Positions 41,383 to 49,556 of a stretch of 64,000 nucleotides of DNA are shown one piece after another; the stretch's first letter is position 1; every line of letters starts with the position of its first letter. The stretch comes from Parasphingorhabdus flavimaris (lineage in GTDB: Bacteria > Pseudomonadota > Alphaproteobacteria > Sphingomonadales > Sphingomonadaceae). Below the pieces are notes generated by a model. That model ran no database searches. It saw nothing but the letters and a program-made list of their open reading frames with translations, and was not told the origin of the DNA. Position numbers and translations under genes: made by a program. The stretch is from the NCBI RefSeq assembly GCF_013371215.1, contig NZ_JABWMH010000002.1, positions 372,001 through 436,000 of the forward strand, given 5' to 3'.

Positions 41383-41685
41383 ATGTTACCGAGCAAAGAA
41401 CTCTTCGAGGGTGTCGCATTGAAAAAATGTGTGGCCGCAACCTATAACAATACCGCTTTCAAGCTGGCGCCGCATATTCTCTATACGCGGCATGACGAAA
41501 TGTATGTCGATGCGGTTCCGCTGGAAAAAGACGGCCTGCCACCGAGGGAAGTCAAGCTTGGAACGTTCAAGCTCTCCGGCCTGAAAGACGTTCGCGTCGA
41601 AGACCTTCATTTCGAACGCTCTGAAATATTCGAGCCGGCAGCCGAAAAATATGAGGGTACAACGCTGTTGGCCGTTGAATCCTGA
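41383..41685 (+). CDS. Small WYL-like domain protein
   Basis: A 100-residue protein without a recognised name. The pattern ATYNNTAFKLAPHILYTR, then DEMYVDAV, then LGTFKLSGL resembles the ligand-sensing WYL beta-barrel found in transcription regulators, but there is no helix-turn-helix. No signal peptide. The ribosome site is weak, so the ATG at 41383 is tentative; a TTG at 41419 is in frame. It stops two bases before the convergent VWA gene. It could be a stand-alone sensor or a remnant of a regulator. Confidence 0.5.
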   Translation: MLPSKELFEGVALKKCVAATYNNTAFKLAPHILYTRHDEMYVDAVPLEKDGLPPREVKLGTFKLSGLKDVRVEDLHFERSEIFEPAAEKYEGTTLLAVES

Positions 41686-41687
41686 CG

Positions 41688-42869
41688 CTAGCCCTGCTTG
41701 CGGGTCAGTTCTTTCATGGCATCGCTCAGGCCGTCCACGGTCAGCGGGTACATACGGTCGTTCATCAGTTCGCGGATGATCTTGACGCTCTGCGAATAGC
41801 CCCATTGCTTTTCCGGTACCGGGTTTAACCAGGCAGCTGCAGGATAGGTGTTGGTCAGCCGCTGCATCCACGTGACCCCGGCTTCTTCATTGAAATGTTC
41901 GACCGATCCGCCGGGATGGGTGATTTCATAGGGGCTCATCGACGCGTCGCCGACGAAGATGAGCTTGTAGTCATGGCCATATTTATGGAGGACATCCCAT
42001 GTGTTGGTGCGCTCGGAAAAGCGCCTGCGATTGTCCTTCCACAAGCCCTCATAAGGGCAGTTATGGAAATAGAAAAATTCGAGATTCTTGAATTCGCCGG
42101 TTGCCGCGCTGAACAATTCCTCGCAGATTTTGATGAAAGGATCCATCGACCCGCCGACATCAAGGAAAAGCAGAAGCTTTACCGCGTTGTGGCGCTCGGC
42201 CCGCATATGGATGTCGAGCCAGCCCTTTTTGGCGGTGCCCTCGATGGTCCGGTTGATATCGAGTTCGTCCTGGGCGCCTTCACGGGCAAATTTGCGCAGC
42301 CGGCGCAATGCTACCTTGATATTGCGTGTTCCAAGCAGCTTGGTGTTGTCGAGATTCTGGAACTCGCGCTTGTCCCATACCTTGAGTGCCTTTTTCTGGC
42401 CGCCTTCGCCGCCGATCCGGACGCCTTCCGGATTATAGCCCGAATTGCCATAAGGCGAGGTGCCGCCGGTGCCGATCCACTTGCTGCCGCCTTCGTGGCG
42501 CTCTTCCTGTTCTGCAAGGCGCTCTTTCAGCGTCTCCATGATTTCGTCCCAGCTGCCCAGAGACTTGATCTTTTCCATTTCTTCTTCGGACAGATATTTC
42601 TCCGCGACCGCCTTCAGCCAGTCGAGCGGAATCTCTTCCTCCTGGGTGCCGTAGGAAGTTTCTATGCCCTTGAAGACTTTTGAAAATACCTGGTCGAAGC
42701 GATCCAGCAACCCTTCATCTTTCACGAATGTCGCCCGCGAAAGATAATAGAATTCCTCCGGACTGCGCCGGATTACATCCTTGTCGAGCGCCTCGAGCAG
42801 AACCAGATGTTCCTTGAGCGAAGCCGAAATGCCAGCGGCCCGGAGTTCGTCCATGAAGTTAAAGAACAT
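41688..42869 (-). CDS. VWA (CoxE-like) domain protein, partner of the MoxR ATPase
   Basis: A 393-residue cytoplasmic protein. The N-terminal half is helical and acidic; the C-terminal half is a von Willebrand A domain. The metal-site motif reads FLDVGGSMD (Asp237, Ser241) instead of DxSxS, followed by VGDASMSPYE. In MoxR systems such proteins act with the ATPase in maturation or metal insertion of enzymes (as in CoxD/CoxE or CbbQ/CbbO). It follows the MoxR gene by 15 bases. No target enzyme gene is adjacent, so the client is unknown. Confidence 0.8.
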   Translation of the reverse strand: MFFNFMDELRAAGISASLKEHLVLLEALDKDVIRRSPEEFYYLSRATFVKDEGLLDRFDQVFSKVFKGIETSYGTQEEEIPLDWLKAVAEKYLSEEEMEKIKSLGSWDEIMETLKERLAEQEERHEGGSKWIGTGGTSPYGNSGYNPEGVRIGGEGGQKKALKVWDKREFQNLDNTKLLGTRNIKVALRRLRKFAREGAQDELDINRTIEGTAKKGWLDIHMRAERHNAVKLLLFLDVGGSMDPFIKICEELFSAATGEFKNLEFFYFHNCPYEGLWKDNRRRFSERTNTWDVLHKYGHDYKLIFVGDASMSPYEITHPGGSVEHFNEEAGVTWMQRLTNTYPAAAWLNPVPEKQWGYSQSVKIIRELMNDRMYPLTVDGLSDAMKELTRKQG

Positions 42870-42884
42870 TGTCTGTGCCTCTGC

Positions 42885-43730
42885 TTAGCGCGCTTCGCGT
42901 TTCGCCATGAATGCCAGCCGTTCAAACAACATCACGTCCTGCTCGTTCTTCAGCAGCGCGCCGTGGAGCGGCGGGATAGCTTTGCTCGAATCTTTCGATT
43001 GCAGCACTTCGAGGGGCATGTCTTCGTTGAGGATCAGTTTGAGCCAGTCGAGCAATTCGCTGGTGCTTGGTTTCTTCTTCAGGCCGGGTACGTCTCTGAC
43101 TTCGTAGAAAATATCCATCGCCTTCTTGACCAGGACGCCCTGAATGTCAGGGAAATGGACGTTGATGATTTCCTGCATCGTCTGGCGGTCCGGGAATTTG
43201 ATATAGTGAAAGAAGCAGCGGCGCAGGAATGCGTCGGGCAGTTCCTTCTCGTTATTCGAGGTGATGATCACGATCGGCCGTTCGGCAGCCTTGATGGTTT
43301 CCTTGGTTTCGTAAACATGGAATTCCATGCGGTCGAGTTCCTGCAGAAGATCGTTCGGGAATTCGATATCCGCCTTGTCGATTTCGTCAATCAAAAGGAC
43401 CGGGAGTTCGGGAGCGGTGAAGGCTTCCCAGAGCTTTCCCTTGCGGATGTAATTCGAGATGTCGTGGACGCGTTCGTCGCCGAGTTGCCCGTCGCGAAGA
43501 CGCGCTACCGCATCATATTCATAAAGGCCCTGATGCGCCTTTGTGGTGGATTTCACGTTCCATTCGATCAACGGCGTGCCCATTGCCTTGGCGAGTTCAT
43601 AGGCCAGAACGGTCTTGCCGGTGCCGGGCTCGCCTTTGACAAGTAGCGGACGCCGGAGCGTCATGGCAGCATTGACAGCAACCTTCAGATCGTCGGTTGC
43701 AACATAGTCTTTGGTACCGTCAAAACGCAT
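42885..43730 (-). CDS. MoxR-type AAA+ ATPase
   Basis: A 281-residue single-domain AAA+ ATPase of the MoxR/CbbQ type. Walker A is KGEPGTGKTVLAYELAKA (Lys39), Walker B VLLIDEIDKAD (Asp115, Glu116), sensor 1 IVIITSNNEKELPDAFLRRC. It heads the two-gene operon with the VWA protein and probably remodels an enzyme together with it. Confidence 0.88.
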   Translation of the reverse strand: MRFDGTKDYVATDDLKVAVNAAMTLRRPLLVKGEPGTGKTVLAYELAKAMGTPLIEWNVKSTTKAHQGLYEYDAVARLRDGQLGDERVHDISNYIRKGKLWEAFTAPELPVLLIDEIDKADIEFPNDLLQELDRMEFHVYETKETIKAAERPIVIITSNNEKELPDAFLRRCFFHYIKFPDRQTMQEIINVHFPDIQGVLVKKAMDIFYEVRDVPGLKKKPSTSELLDWLKLILNEDMPLEVLQSKDSSKAIPPLHGALLKNEQDVMLFERLAFMAKREAR

Positions 43731-43836
43731 GATTTTCTATTCCTTGCCGTGATAGTCAAAGCAAAGGCGATAGGGAAAATCGCCGTTGCAGGCAAGTTAA
43801 TCATTTAGTTAAATAACAGGGAAATGGACCAGCTAT

Positions 43837-44496
43837 TTATTGGGATATCCGGGTATTGCGACGTGCTTCCAGAAGTTGCCAAAGCCCCCGATGCTGGTTG
43901 AGCAATTGTTCAGAGCCAAAATTCAAGGCCCGCTCGAGGGCAGCCGTTTGCGATAGTTCATCCTTTAACGCCGCCGTCGAAGCCACATCCGGCAGGATCG
44001 AAGAGCGGGCTTCGACGCCAACCCGGAGGGCGATCGGTTCGAGAATTTTTCTGATCGCTTGCCAGTCCGAAACCAGAGCGATGGCGGCACCGACGGCGCA
44101 GCCGTTACGATCAGACTGGGATAACATGTCCAAAGCCTTGCGTTGACCGTGCACGGCGGCATTGCTCTGGTCCGATGCGCTGACGCCGGAAATTGGTCCA
44201 GCCGAAACGGTCAATTTGGTCAGGAAAGCGCGTTCTGCAGCAAAGCCGTCGGTCGCCTGGATCAGCCATTCGCGTGCTGCGTCGTCGACTATGCGGGTTG
44301 CGGCGTTATCGATGACGCCGGGATGACGACCGTGCAAAATGCACAGAAAATGGGCAATGTCAGCGATATCTGCGCCCGACAATATCGAGAAATCCTGAGC
44401 GATCAACTGGACATAGGGCGCCATGCTGCTGCCATGGGTACCGACGTGCTCAGCAAATCCATGCTGTGTCGTCGATTGTGCATTTTGTCCAAGCAT
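43837..44496 (-). CDS. Unrecognised protein between moxR and rpoD
   Basis: I do not recognise a family. From ATG 44496 the product is 219 residues; an ATG at 44544 would add 16. It is alanine-rich and helical, without signal peptide or membrane segment. Notable stretches are HGSSMAPYVQLIAQDFSI, ADIAHFLCILHGRHPGVID and DRNGCAVGAAIALVSDWQAI. The HFLCILHGRHPGV segment looks conserved and might hold an active or structural site. Codon use looks normal and the frame is long, so I take it as a real gene. Confidence 0.55.
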   Translation of the reverse strand: MLGQNAQSTTQHGFAEHVGTHGSSMAPYVQLIAQDFSILSGADIADIAHFLCILHGRHPGVIDNAATRIVDDAAREWLIQATDGFAAERAFLTKLTVSAGPISGVSASDQSNAAVHGQRKALDMLSQSDRNGCAVGAAIALVSDWQAIRKILEPIALRVGVEARSSILPDVASTAALKDELSQTAALERALNFGSEQLLNQHRGLWQLLEARRNTRISQ

Positions 44497-44641
44497 GGCT
44501 GTTCCGATATCCCGAGAATTTGTCGCGAAAATGCGAAAAGGCATCTTCGTCCAGTTCCCGATATACAGGTGATTCCTAAAGAGCCGGTTTATCGCCTGTT
44601 AGCTATTTGCAAACCATGATGCTCGGCGGAAAAGTCAGGCC

Positions 44642-46651
44642 CTATTGATCCAGGAAACTCCGCATTTTACGGCTGCGGCTGGGATGTTTGAGCTTTCTCA
44701 ATGCCTTGGCTTCGATCTGTCGGATACGTTCGCGGGTAACGCTGAATTGTTGTCCAACTTCTTCAAGCGTGTGGTCCGTGTTCATGCCGATTCCGAAGCG
44801 CATGCGCAGCACCCGTTCTTCACGCGGAGTGAGGCTGGCGAGCACGCGAGTCACGGTTTCTTTCAGGTTCGCCTGAATGGCCGCGTCGACCGGAATGATC
44901 GCATTTTTGTCTTCGATGAAATCACCGAGATGCGAATCCTCTTCGTCACCAATCGGTGTTTCGAGCGAAATCGGCTCCTTGGCAATTTTCATCACCTTGC
45001 GCACTTTTTCCAGCGGCATTGAGAGGCGTTCGGCCATTTCTTCCGGGGTCGGTTCGCGGCCCTGTTCGTGGAGGAACTGACGGCTTGTGCGAACGAGCTT
45101 ATTGATTGTCTCGATCATGTGGACCGGAATACGGATGGTCCGCGCCTGATCGGCAATCGAGCGGGTGATAGCCTGACGGATCCACCAGGTCGCATAGGTG
45201 CTGAACTTGTAGCCCCGACGATATTCAAACTTGTCGACCGCTTTCATCAGGCCGATATTGCCTTCCTGGATAAGGTCCAGGAACTGCAGGCCGCGGTTGG
45301 TATATTTCTTGGCGATGGAAATCACGAGACGGAGATTGGCCTCGACCATTTCCTTCTTGGCTATCCGCGCTTCGCGCTCGCCCTTCTGCACCATATTGAC
45401 GATACGGCGGAACTCCACCAGCGAGGTGCCGGTAGCATTGGCGATGTCGGAGATTTCCGAACGGATGCGGTCGACCGCTTCTGCCTCGTTTGCGACGAAA
45501 GCTGCCCATTTCTTGTCGGCTTTGGCCATGCTGGGGAGCCAGCCATCATCGAGTTCGTTGCCGACATAGCTTTCCAGAAACGCACGGCGCGGAACCTTGT
45601 GGCGCTCAGCCAGACGGAGCATCTGACCGCCAAGCGTCGTGAGCCGACGATTGAACGAGTAGAGCTGGTCGACCAGAAATTCGATCTTGTTGGCATGAAA
45701 TTGCACGCTTTCGACCAATGCGGTCAATTCTTCGCGCAAATTGTGATATTTTGTCTCGGAAGCCGCCGGGAAGTCCTTGCCCGCAGCCAGCGATTCCAGC
45801 CGGGTCGTCTGCAATTTCGAGAATTTCTTGAACACCGATGTGATCAGCGCGAATTTTTCGAGCGCGTCGGGTTTCAGGGCTTCTTCCATCTGCGCAAGCG
45901 AGAGTGTGTTGTCTTCCTCTTCCTCATCGACGACGCGCTTGGTGCGGCGTTCGGTCAGTTCCGCTTCGTCGTCATTTTCGCCATCAGCCGATTCTTCGTC
46001 TTCGACCTCATCATCATCCTTGAACGACGGGCCTGCGGTCTTCTCGCTGATCTCGCCGTCGTCGTCATCATCTTCTTCCAGATTTTCCGGCACGGGGTCC
46101 TTGGAAAGCATGGCGTCGAGATCGAGGATTTCGCGCAACTGCATTTCGCCATCGTTGAGCGCGGTGGACCATTCGATGATTGCGTTGAATGTCGTCGGGC
46201 TTTCGCAAAGGCCCCAGATCATGGTGTCGCGGCCAGCTTCGATACGCTTGGCAATCGCAATCTCGCCTTCGCGGCTGAGCAATTCCACAGCGCCCATTTC
46301 GCGGAGATACATGCGGACCGGATCGTCGGTACGATCGGAGGCAGCCTTTTTGGGAGCGGCAGCGGCGGTCTTCTTTTCCTTGTCCTTGCCATCGATGGAC
46401 TCGACTTCGTCGCCGCCCATTTCCTCGGCAGCTTCTTCGTCATTCTCGACGATGCGGACGCCCATTTCGGAGATTGCGGACATGACGTCCTCGATCTGCT
46501 CGTTCTGGTCCTGGGGCAGGGCCTCGTTCAGCTCGTCAATCGTCAGATAGCCGCGTTTTTTCCCTTTCGCGATCAACTTCTTGATGGCGCTATCGTTGAG
46601 ATCGATCAACGGTTCGTCTTCGGCTTTGGAATTTTTCGCTTTACTTGCCAA
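44642..46651 (-). CDS. rpoD: RpoD, primary sigma factor
   Basis: Housekeeping sigma-70, 669 residues. Region 1.1 lies at the N-terminus. A very acidic linker occupies about residues 190-245 (runs of Asp and Glu such as EEDDDDDGE). Region 2 is unmistakable ([20 protein letters not shown], then [16 protein letters not shown]), region 3 follows, and region 4 ends with the helix-turn-helix [20 protein letters not shown]. It follows dnaG by 23 bases on the same strand, the classic dnaG-rpoD macromolecular-synthesis pair. Confidence 0.97.
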   Translation of the reverse strand: MASKAKNSKAEDEPLIDLNDSAIKKLIAKGKKRGYLTIDELNEALPQDQNEQIEDVMSAISEMGVRIVENDEEAAEEMGGDEVESIDGKDKEKKTAAAAPKKAASDRTDDPVRMYLREMGAVELLSREGEIAIAKRIEAGRDTMIWGLCESPTTFNAIIEWSTALNDGEMQLREILDLDAMLSKDPVPENLEEDDDDDGEISEKTAGPSFKDDDEVEDEESADGENDDEAELTERRTKRVVDEEEEDNTLSLAQMEEALKPDALEKFALITSVFKKFSKLQTTRLESLAAGKDFPAASETKYHNLREELTALVESVQFHANKIEFLVDQLYSFNRRLTTLGGQMLRLAERHKVPRRAFLESYVGNELDDGWLPSMAKADKKWAAFVANEAEAVDRIRSEISDIANATGTSLVEFRRIVNMVQKGEREARIAKKEMVEANLRLVISIAKKYTNRGLQFLDLIQEGNIGLMKAVDKFEYRRGYKFSTYATWWIRQAITRSIADQARTIRIPVHMIETINKLVRTSRQFLHEQGREPTPEEMAERLSMPLEKVRKVMKIAKEPISLETPIGDEEDSHLGDFIEDKNAIIPVDAAIQANLKETVTRVLASLTPREERVLRMRFGIGMNTDHTLEEVGQQFSVTRERIRQIEAKALRKLKHPSRSRKMRSFLDQ

Positions 46652-46674
46652 TGGCTGAGGCCCCTAATTTGAAA

Positions 46675-48543
46675 CTATAGTGTGTCGTCGATCTGGGTCA
46701 GGTCGACCAACCGCTCGTGAAATAATTGCTTCGCTTCCCTGAGGCGCTGCTGCTCGGCATAACTTTCTTCCGTAAGATCGTCCTGCACTCGCCGCGTTGC
46801 CTCTGCCAGAGCCGCTTCCAGTCCGGGGCGCGCCGTCACCACTTTTATCGCTTCTGCCAAATCCTTATGCGCCCGTTCGATCAGTTGCGAAGGAGCATCG
46901 TCTGGCATTTTGCGGTTGAAAGTGAAATTCAGCGCGTCGGCCCGTAACAGCCCTTTTGCGACATTATAACAATCTGTCTTCTCCAATATGGTAAGAAGGC
47001 CCTGCATATCAAGCGTTTCTTTGCTCATCGCGACATTGATCAGTTCGCCGAGCAATATCTGCAGCTGCGAATCGGCCAGCTTGATCGCGTGAAGCTCTTC
47101 GAAATGGCTGGAAATCCGGCACGGATGACGGATCAGGCCGCCCAATATGCCCTTGGCAATCTGCAGGTCATAGCCCTCGATGAGAAAGCTCTTGGTCTCG
47201 TCGAGTGGCTTGTAGGAGACAAATTTTGACGGGAACTTGCGGCCCTTGTTTGGCGTGAAGCGCCGGTCGGACCGGCTGTCCTTCTGGGCGAAAAATGCAG
47301 CCTGATAGCGGTCGTTAAATTCCTGGCGATAATGATGCGCGATATCCTGATCGGCGATGTCGCGGACATGGTCGGACAGCCGTTTCTTCAGGCCCGCCTT
47401 GGTTTCGGGGGTGTTGAGCGGCTCGGCGTCAAACTCCACCTGCCAGATTTTATCGTCCAGCGTCTGCGGCTTGGCGATAAGGGCGGCGAAGGCGTGGGCG
47501 CCTTCAGAGCGGATCAGGTCGTCAGGATCTTGTCCTGCGGGGAGGGAGATGAAGTGCAGGCTGTGCGATGGCCGCAATATCGGCAGGGCGCGCAGAGCGG
47601 CGCGCATGGCCGCTTTCTGCCCTGCATTGTCGCCGTCGAAGCAGAGGATCGGCGCTTCGACCATCTTCCAGATGCGTTCGATCTGGTGCTCGGTCAGGGC
47701 GGTGCCGAGCGGAGCGACGACATCGGCGAAACCGGCCTGCGCGAGCGCGATGGCGTCCATATAGCCTTCGACCACCAAAATCCGCCCGGTCCGGCGGGAA
47801 GCGGGCGATGCCTTGTCGAGATTGTAGAGCGTGCGGCCCTTGTCGAAGAGCGGGGTGTCGGGGCTGTTGAGATATTTCGGTTCGCCGTCGCCCAATATCC
47901 GGCCGCCAAAGGCAATTACCCGGCCGCGGGGGTCGCGGATCGGGATCATCAGCCGGCCACGGAACCGGTCGTAAGGCTCCTTGTCATCGACCTTGATCAG
48001 CAGGCCGGCCTCGATCAGCTGGTCAATGCCATGGGTCGAGAGCGCCTGTTTGAGCCGGCCGCGCGAATCCGGCGCAAAACCGAAGCCGAACTCGCGGATC
48101 GTGCTTTCGGAAATGCCGCGGTTATTCAGATACTCGCGTGCTGCGGCACCCTCGGTCCCGTTGAATTGCGCGACAAACCAGTCCTGCGCTGCCGCCATGA
48201 CGTCATGCAGGGTGGCGCGGACTTCCTGCCGCTGCGCGGCGCGCGGGTCTGGGGCAGGGACGTCCATTTGCGCTTCGGCTGCCAGATCCTTGACCGCGTC
48301 CATGAAGCCAAGACCGCGCTGCTCGGTCATCCAGCTGATCGCGTCACCATGGGCGCCGCAGCCAAAGCAGTGGTAGAAGCCCTTCTCGTCGTTGATCGTG
48401 AAGCTCGGCGTATTCTCGTTATGGAACGGGCAGCAGGCCTTGTACTCGCGACCCGCTTTCTGGACCTTCACGGTCCGCCCGATGAGGGTCGACAACGTGA
48501 CCCGCGATCGCAGTTGTTCGAGCCATTGCGGGGAGAGGGTCAT
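46675..48543 (-). CDS. dnaG: DNA primase
   Basis: Makes RNA primers at the fork. The 622-residue protein has the N-terminal zinc finger (Cys38, His41, Cys59, Cys62), the toprim core with VVEGYMDAIALAQAG and CFDGDNAGQKAAMRAA, and a C-terminal DnaB-binding region. Its ATG overlaps the stop of the upstream GIY-YIG gene (ATGA), which would couple their translation. Confidence 0.96.
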   Translation of the reverse strand: MTLSPQWLEQLRSRVTLSTLIGRTVKVQKAGREYKACCPFHNENTPSFTINDEKGFYHCFGCGAHGDAISWMTEQRGLGFMDAVKDLAAEAQMDVPAPDPRAAQRQEVRATLHDVMAAAQDWFVAQFNGTEGAAAREYLNNRGISESTIREFGFGFAPDSRGRLKQALSTHGIDQLIEAGLLIKVDDKEPYDRFRGRLMIPIRDPRGRVIAFGGRILGDGEPKYLNSPDTPLFDKGRTLYNLDKASPASRRTGRILVVEGYMDAIALAQAGFADVVAPLGTALTEHQIERIWKMVEAPILCFDGDNAGQKAAMRAALRALPILRPSHSLHFISLPAGQDPDDLIRSEGAHAFAALIAKPQTLDDKIWQVEFDAEPLNTPETKAGLKKRLSDHVRDIADQDIAHHYRQEFNDRYQAAFFAQKDSRSDRRFTPNKGRKFPSKFVSYKPLDETKSFLIEGYDLQIAKGILGGLIRHPCRISSHFEELHAIKLADSQLQILLGELINVAMSKETLDMQGLLTILEKTDCYNVAKGLLRADALNFTFNRKMPDDAPSQLIERAHKDLAEAIKVVTARPGLEAALAEATRRVQDDLTEESYAEQQRLREAKQLFHERLVDLTQIDDTL

Positions 48544-48914
48544 TGTGTGATCCCGGTGTCTCGACTTCGCTCGACACGAACGGTGTTTTGGGCGCTCATC
48601 TCTCCGTTCGTCTCGAGCGAAGTCGAGAGACGGTCTCGAGGTGGTTTTGCGAAATAGGACAATTTCTTCCAGTCACCTGCAATTAGAGCGCGCTTTTTGG
48701 CCTGGGACCATTTCTTGACTGTTAATTCGGCTGACAAAGCTTCTTCTCGAGTCGGGAAGGTTTCGGACCAAACCAATTCTACAGGCCGTCGCTGGCTCGT
48801 AAACTTACAATATCGACCGGTGCAATGCTCAGCTATCCGGCGTTCCAAATCATCCGTGTGACCGGTGTAGAACTTACCATCTGCGCATAACAGCATGTAG
48901 GTCCAAAACGCCAA
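48540..48914 (-). CDS. GIY-YIG family putative nuclease with repeat-encoded tail
   Basis: A 124-residue protein. Residues about 1-85 form a stand-alone GIY-YIG domain: YMLLCADGKFYTGHTDDLERR supplies the two tyrosines and the arginine, and a glutamate follows in EALSAELTVKKW. It resembles YhbQ/UPF0213 proteins of uncertain function. The C-terminal tail, RLSTSLETNGEM... to VRVERSRDTGITQ, is encoded by two oppositely facing palindromic repeats. The ancestral protein probably ended before this tail. It overlaps dnaG by four bases. Confidence 0.78.
   Translation of the reverse strand: MAFWTYMLLCADGKFYTGHTDDLERRIAEHCTGRYCKFTSQRRPVELVWSETFPTREEALSAELTVKKWSQAKKRALIAGDWKKLSYFAKPPRDRLSTSLETNGEMSAQNTVRVERSRDTGITQ
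48556..48583 (+). repeat. Palindromic repeat, copy 1 (REP-like)
   Basis: Core CTCGACTTCGCTCGA flanked by GTGT and CACGAACGG. It folds into a short hairpin with a CTTCGC loop. It lies inside the 3' end of the GIY-YIG gene and faces copy 2 across 20 bases, forming an inverted pair like E. coli BIME elements. Confidence 0.75.
48604..48630 (-). repeat. Palindromic repeat, copy 2 (inverted)
   Basis: The same repeat in reverse orientation (CCGTTCGTCTCGAGCGAAG...GAGA). Its arms TCTCGA/TCGAGA are perfect. It encodes the RLSTSLETNG part of the GIY-YIG tail on the minus strand. Confidence 0.75.
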
Positions 48915-48929
48915 TTACGCGCCTCCCAA

Positions 48930-48957
48930 GTGTCTCGACTTCGCTCGACACGAACGG
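48930..48957 (+). repeat. Palindromic repeat, copy 3
   Basis: A 28-base copy identical to copy 1 by eye. It lies between the GIY-YIG start and the end of the yqeY-like gene. Confidence 0.75.
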
Positions 48958-48970
48958 TCGAAGTTACGTT

Positions 48971-49423
48971 TCACGAAAGCGCAGCCTTCACCAGTGCGCT
49001 GGCCTTGCTCATGTCGATTTCGGTGCCATGGCGTTTTTTCAGTTCGCCCATCACCCGGCCCATGTCCTTCATGCCGTCGGCGCCCAGTTCGGTCTTGATG
49101 CCGTCGATCAGCGCTGCGGTTTCCTCGTCGCTCAGTTGCGCGGGGAGGAACTCCTCGATCACCGCCAGTTCCTGTTTTTCCGCTGCGGCGAGTTCGGTGC
49201 GGCCGCCGGATTCGAACATGTCGATCGATTCGCGGCGCTGTTTTGCCATTTTCTGCAGCACGTCGATCAGGATCGCATCTTCATCGCGCGCATCTTCCTT
49301 GGTGCGCAGTTCGATATCCTTGTCCTTGAACTTCGCCAATATGCTGCGGGTCGCGGCGGTACGGTCCTTGTCACCGGCCTTCATGGCGGCAATTTGCGCG
49401 GCTTTCACGGTATCGCGAATCAT
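48971..49423 (-). CDS. yqeY: GatB/YqeY domain protein
   Basis: A 150-residue YqeY-type protein, related to the tail domain of the amidotransferase subunit GatB, thought to interact with tRNA-dependent processes. I start at ATG 49423 (MIRDTVKAAQIAAMKAGDKDR); upstream in-frame ATGs add only non-conserved residues. Family blocks include LRTKEDARDEDAI, FLPAQLSDEE and MGRVMGELKKRHG. It sits divergent from carA, as in many proteobacteria. Its role is not established. Confidence 0.9.
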   Translation of the reverse strand: MIRDTVKAAQIAAMKAGDKDRTAATRSILAKFKDKDIELRTKEDARDEDAILIDVLQKMAKQRRESIDMFESGGRTELAAAEKQELAVIEEFLPAQLSDEETAALIDGIKTELGADGMKDMGRVMGELKKRHGTEIDMSKASALVKAALS

Positions 49424-49556
49424 GGCGTTCCTCATATTTTTGGAATAAGCGACCACCATAGCGGGAACATAATATTTTTCATAGATTGTGGCGCCAGAAA
49501 TCTGGCTCTAGGTCCCATGAAATTTTGCGCCTAAGACGGACCTGAAGGAACAGCTC

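Noticed and set aside
43798-43813. TTAA-N8-TTAA upstream of the MoxR gene as a CtrA box
   Set aside because: CtrA half-sites are separated by seven bases (TTAA-N7-TTAA); here the spacing is eight, and the region is AT-rich.
45955-46152. Very acidic stretch in RpoD as a foreign insertion
   Set aside because: A long acidic non-conserved region between regions 1 and 2 is normal for primary sigma factors of this class.
45068-46672. 534-codon open frame antisense to rpoD
   Set aside because: A shadow of the GC-skewed codon use of rpoD. The sense strand is unmistakably sigma-70, and the antisense translation is low-complexity Phe/Asp/Val without motifs.
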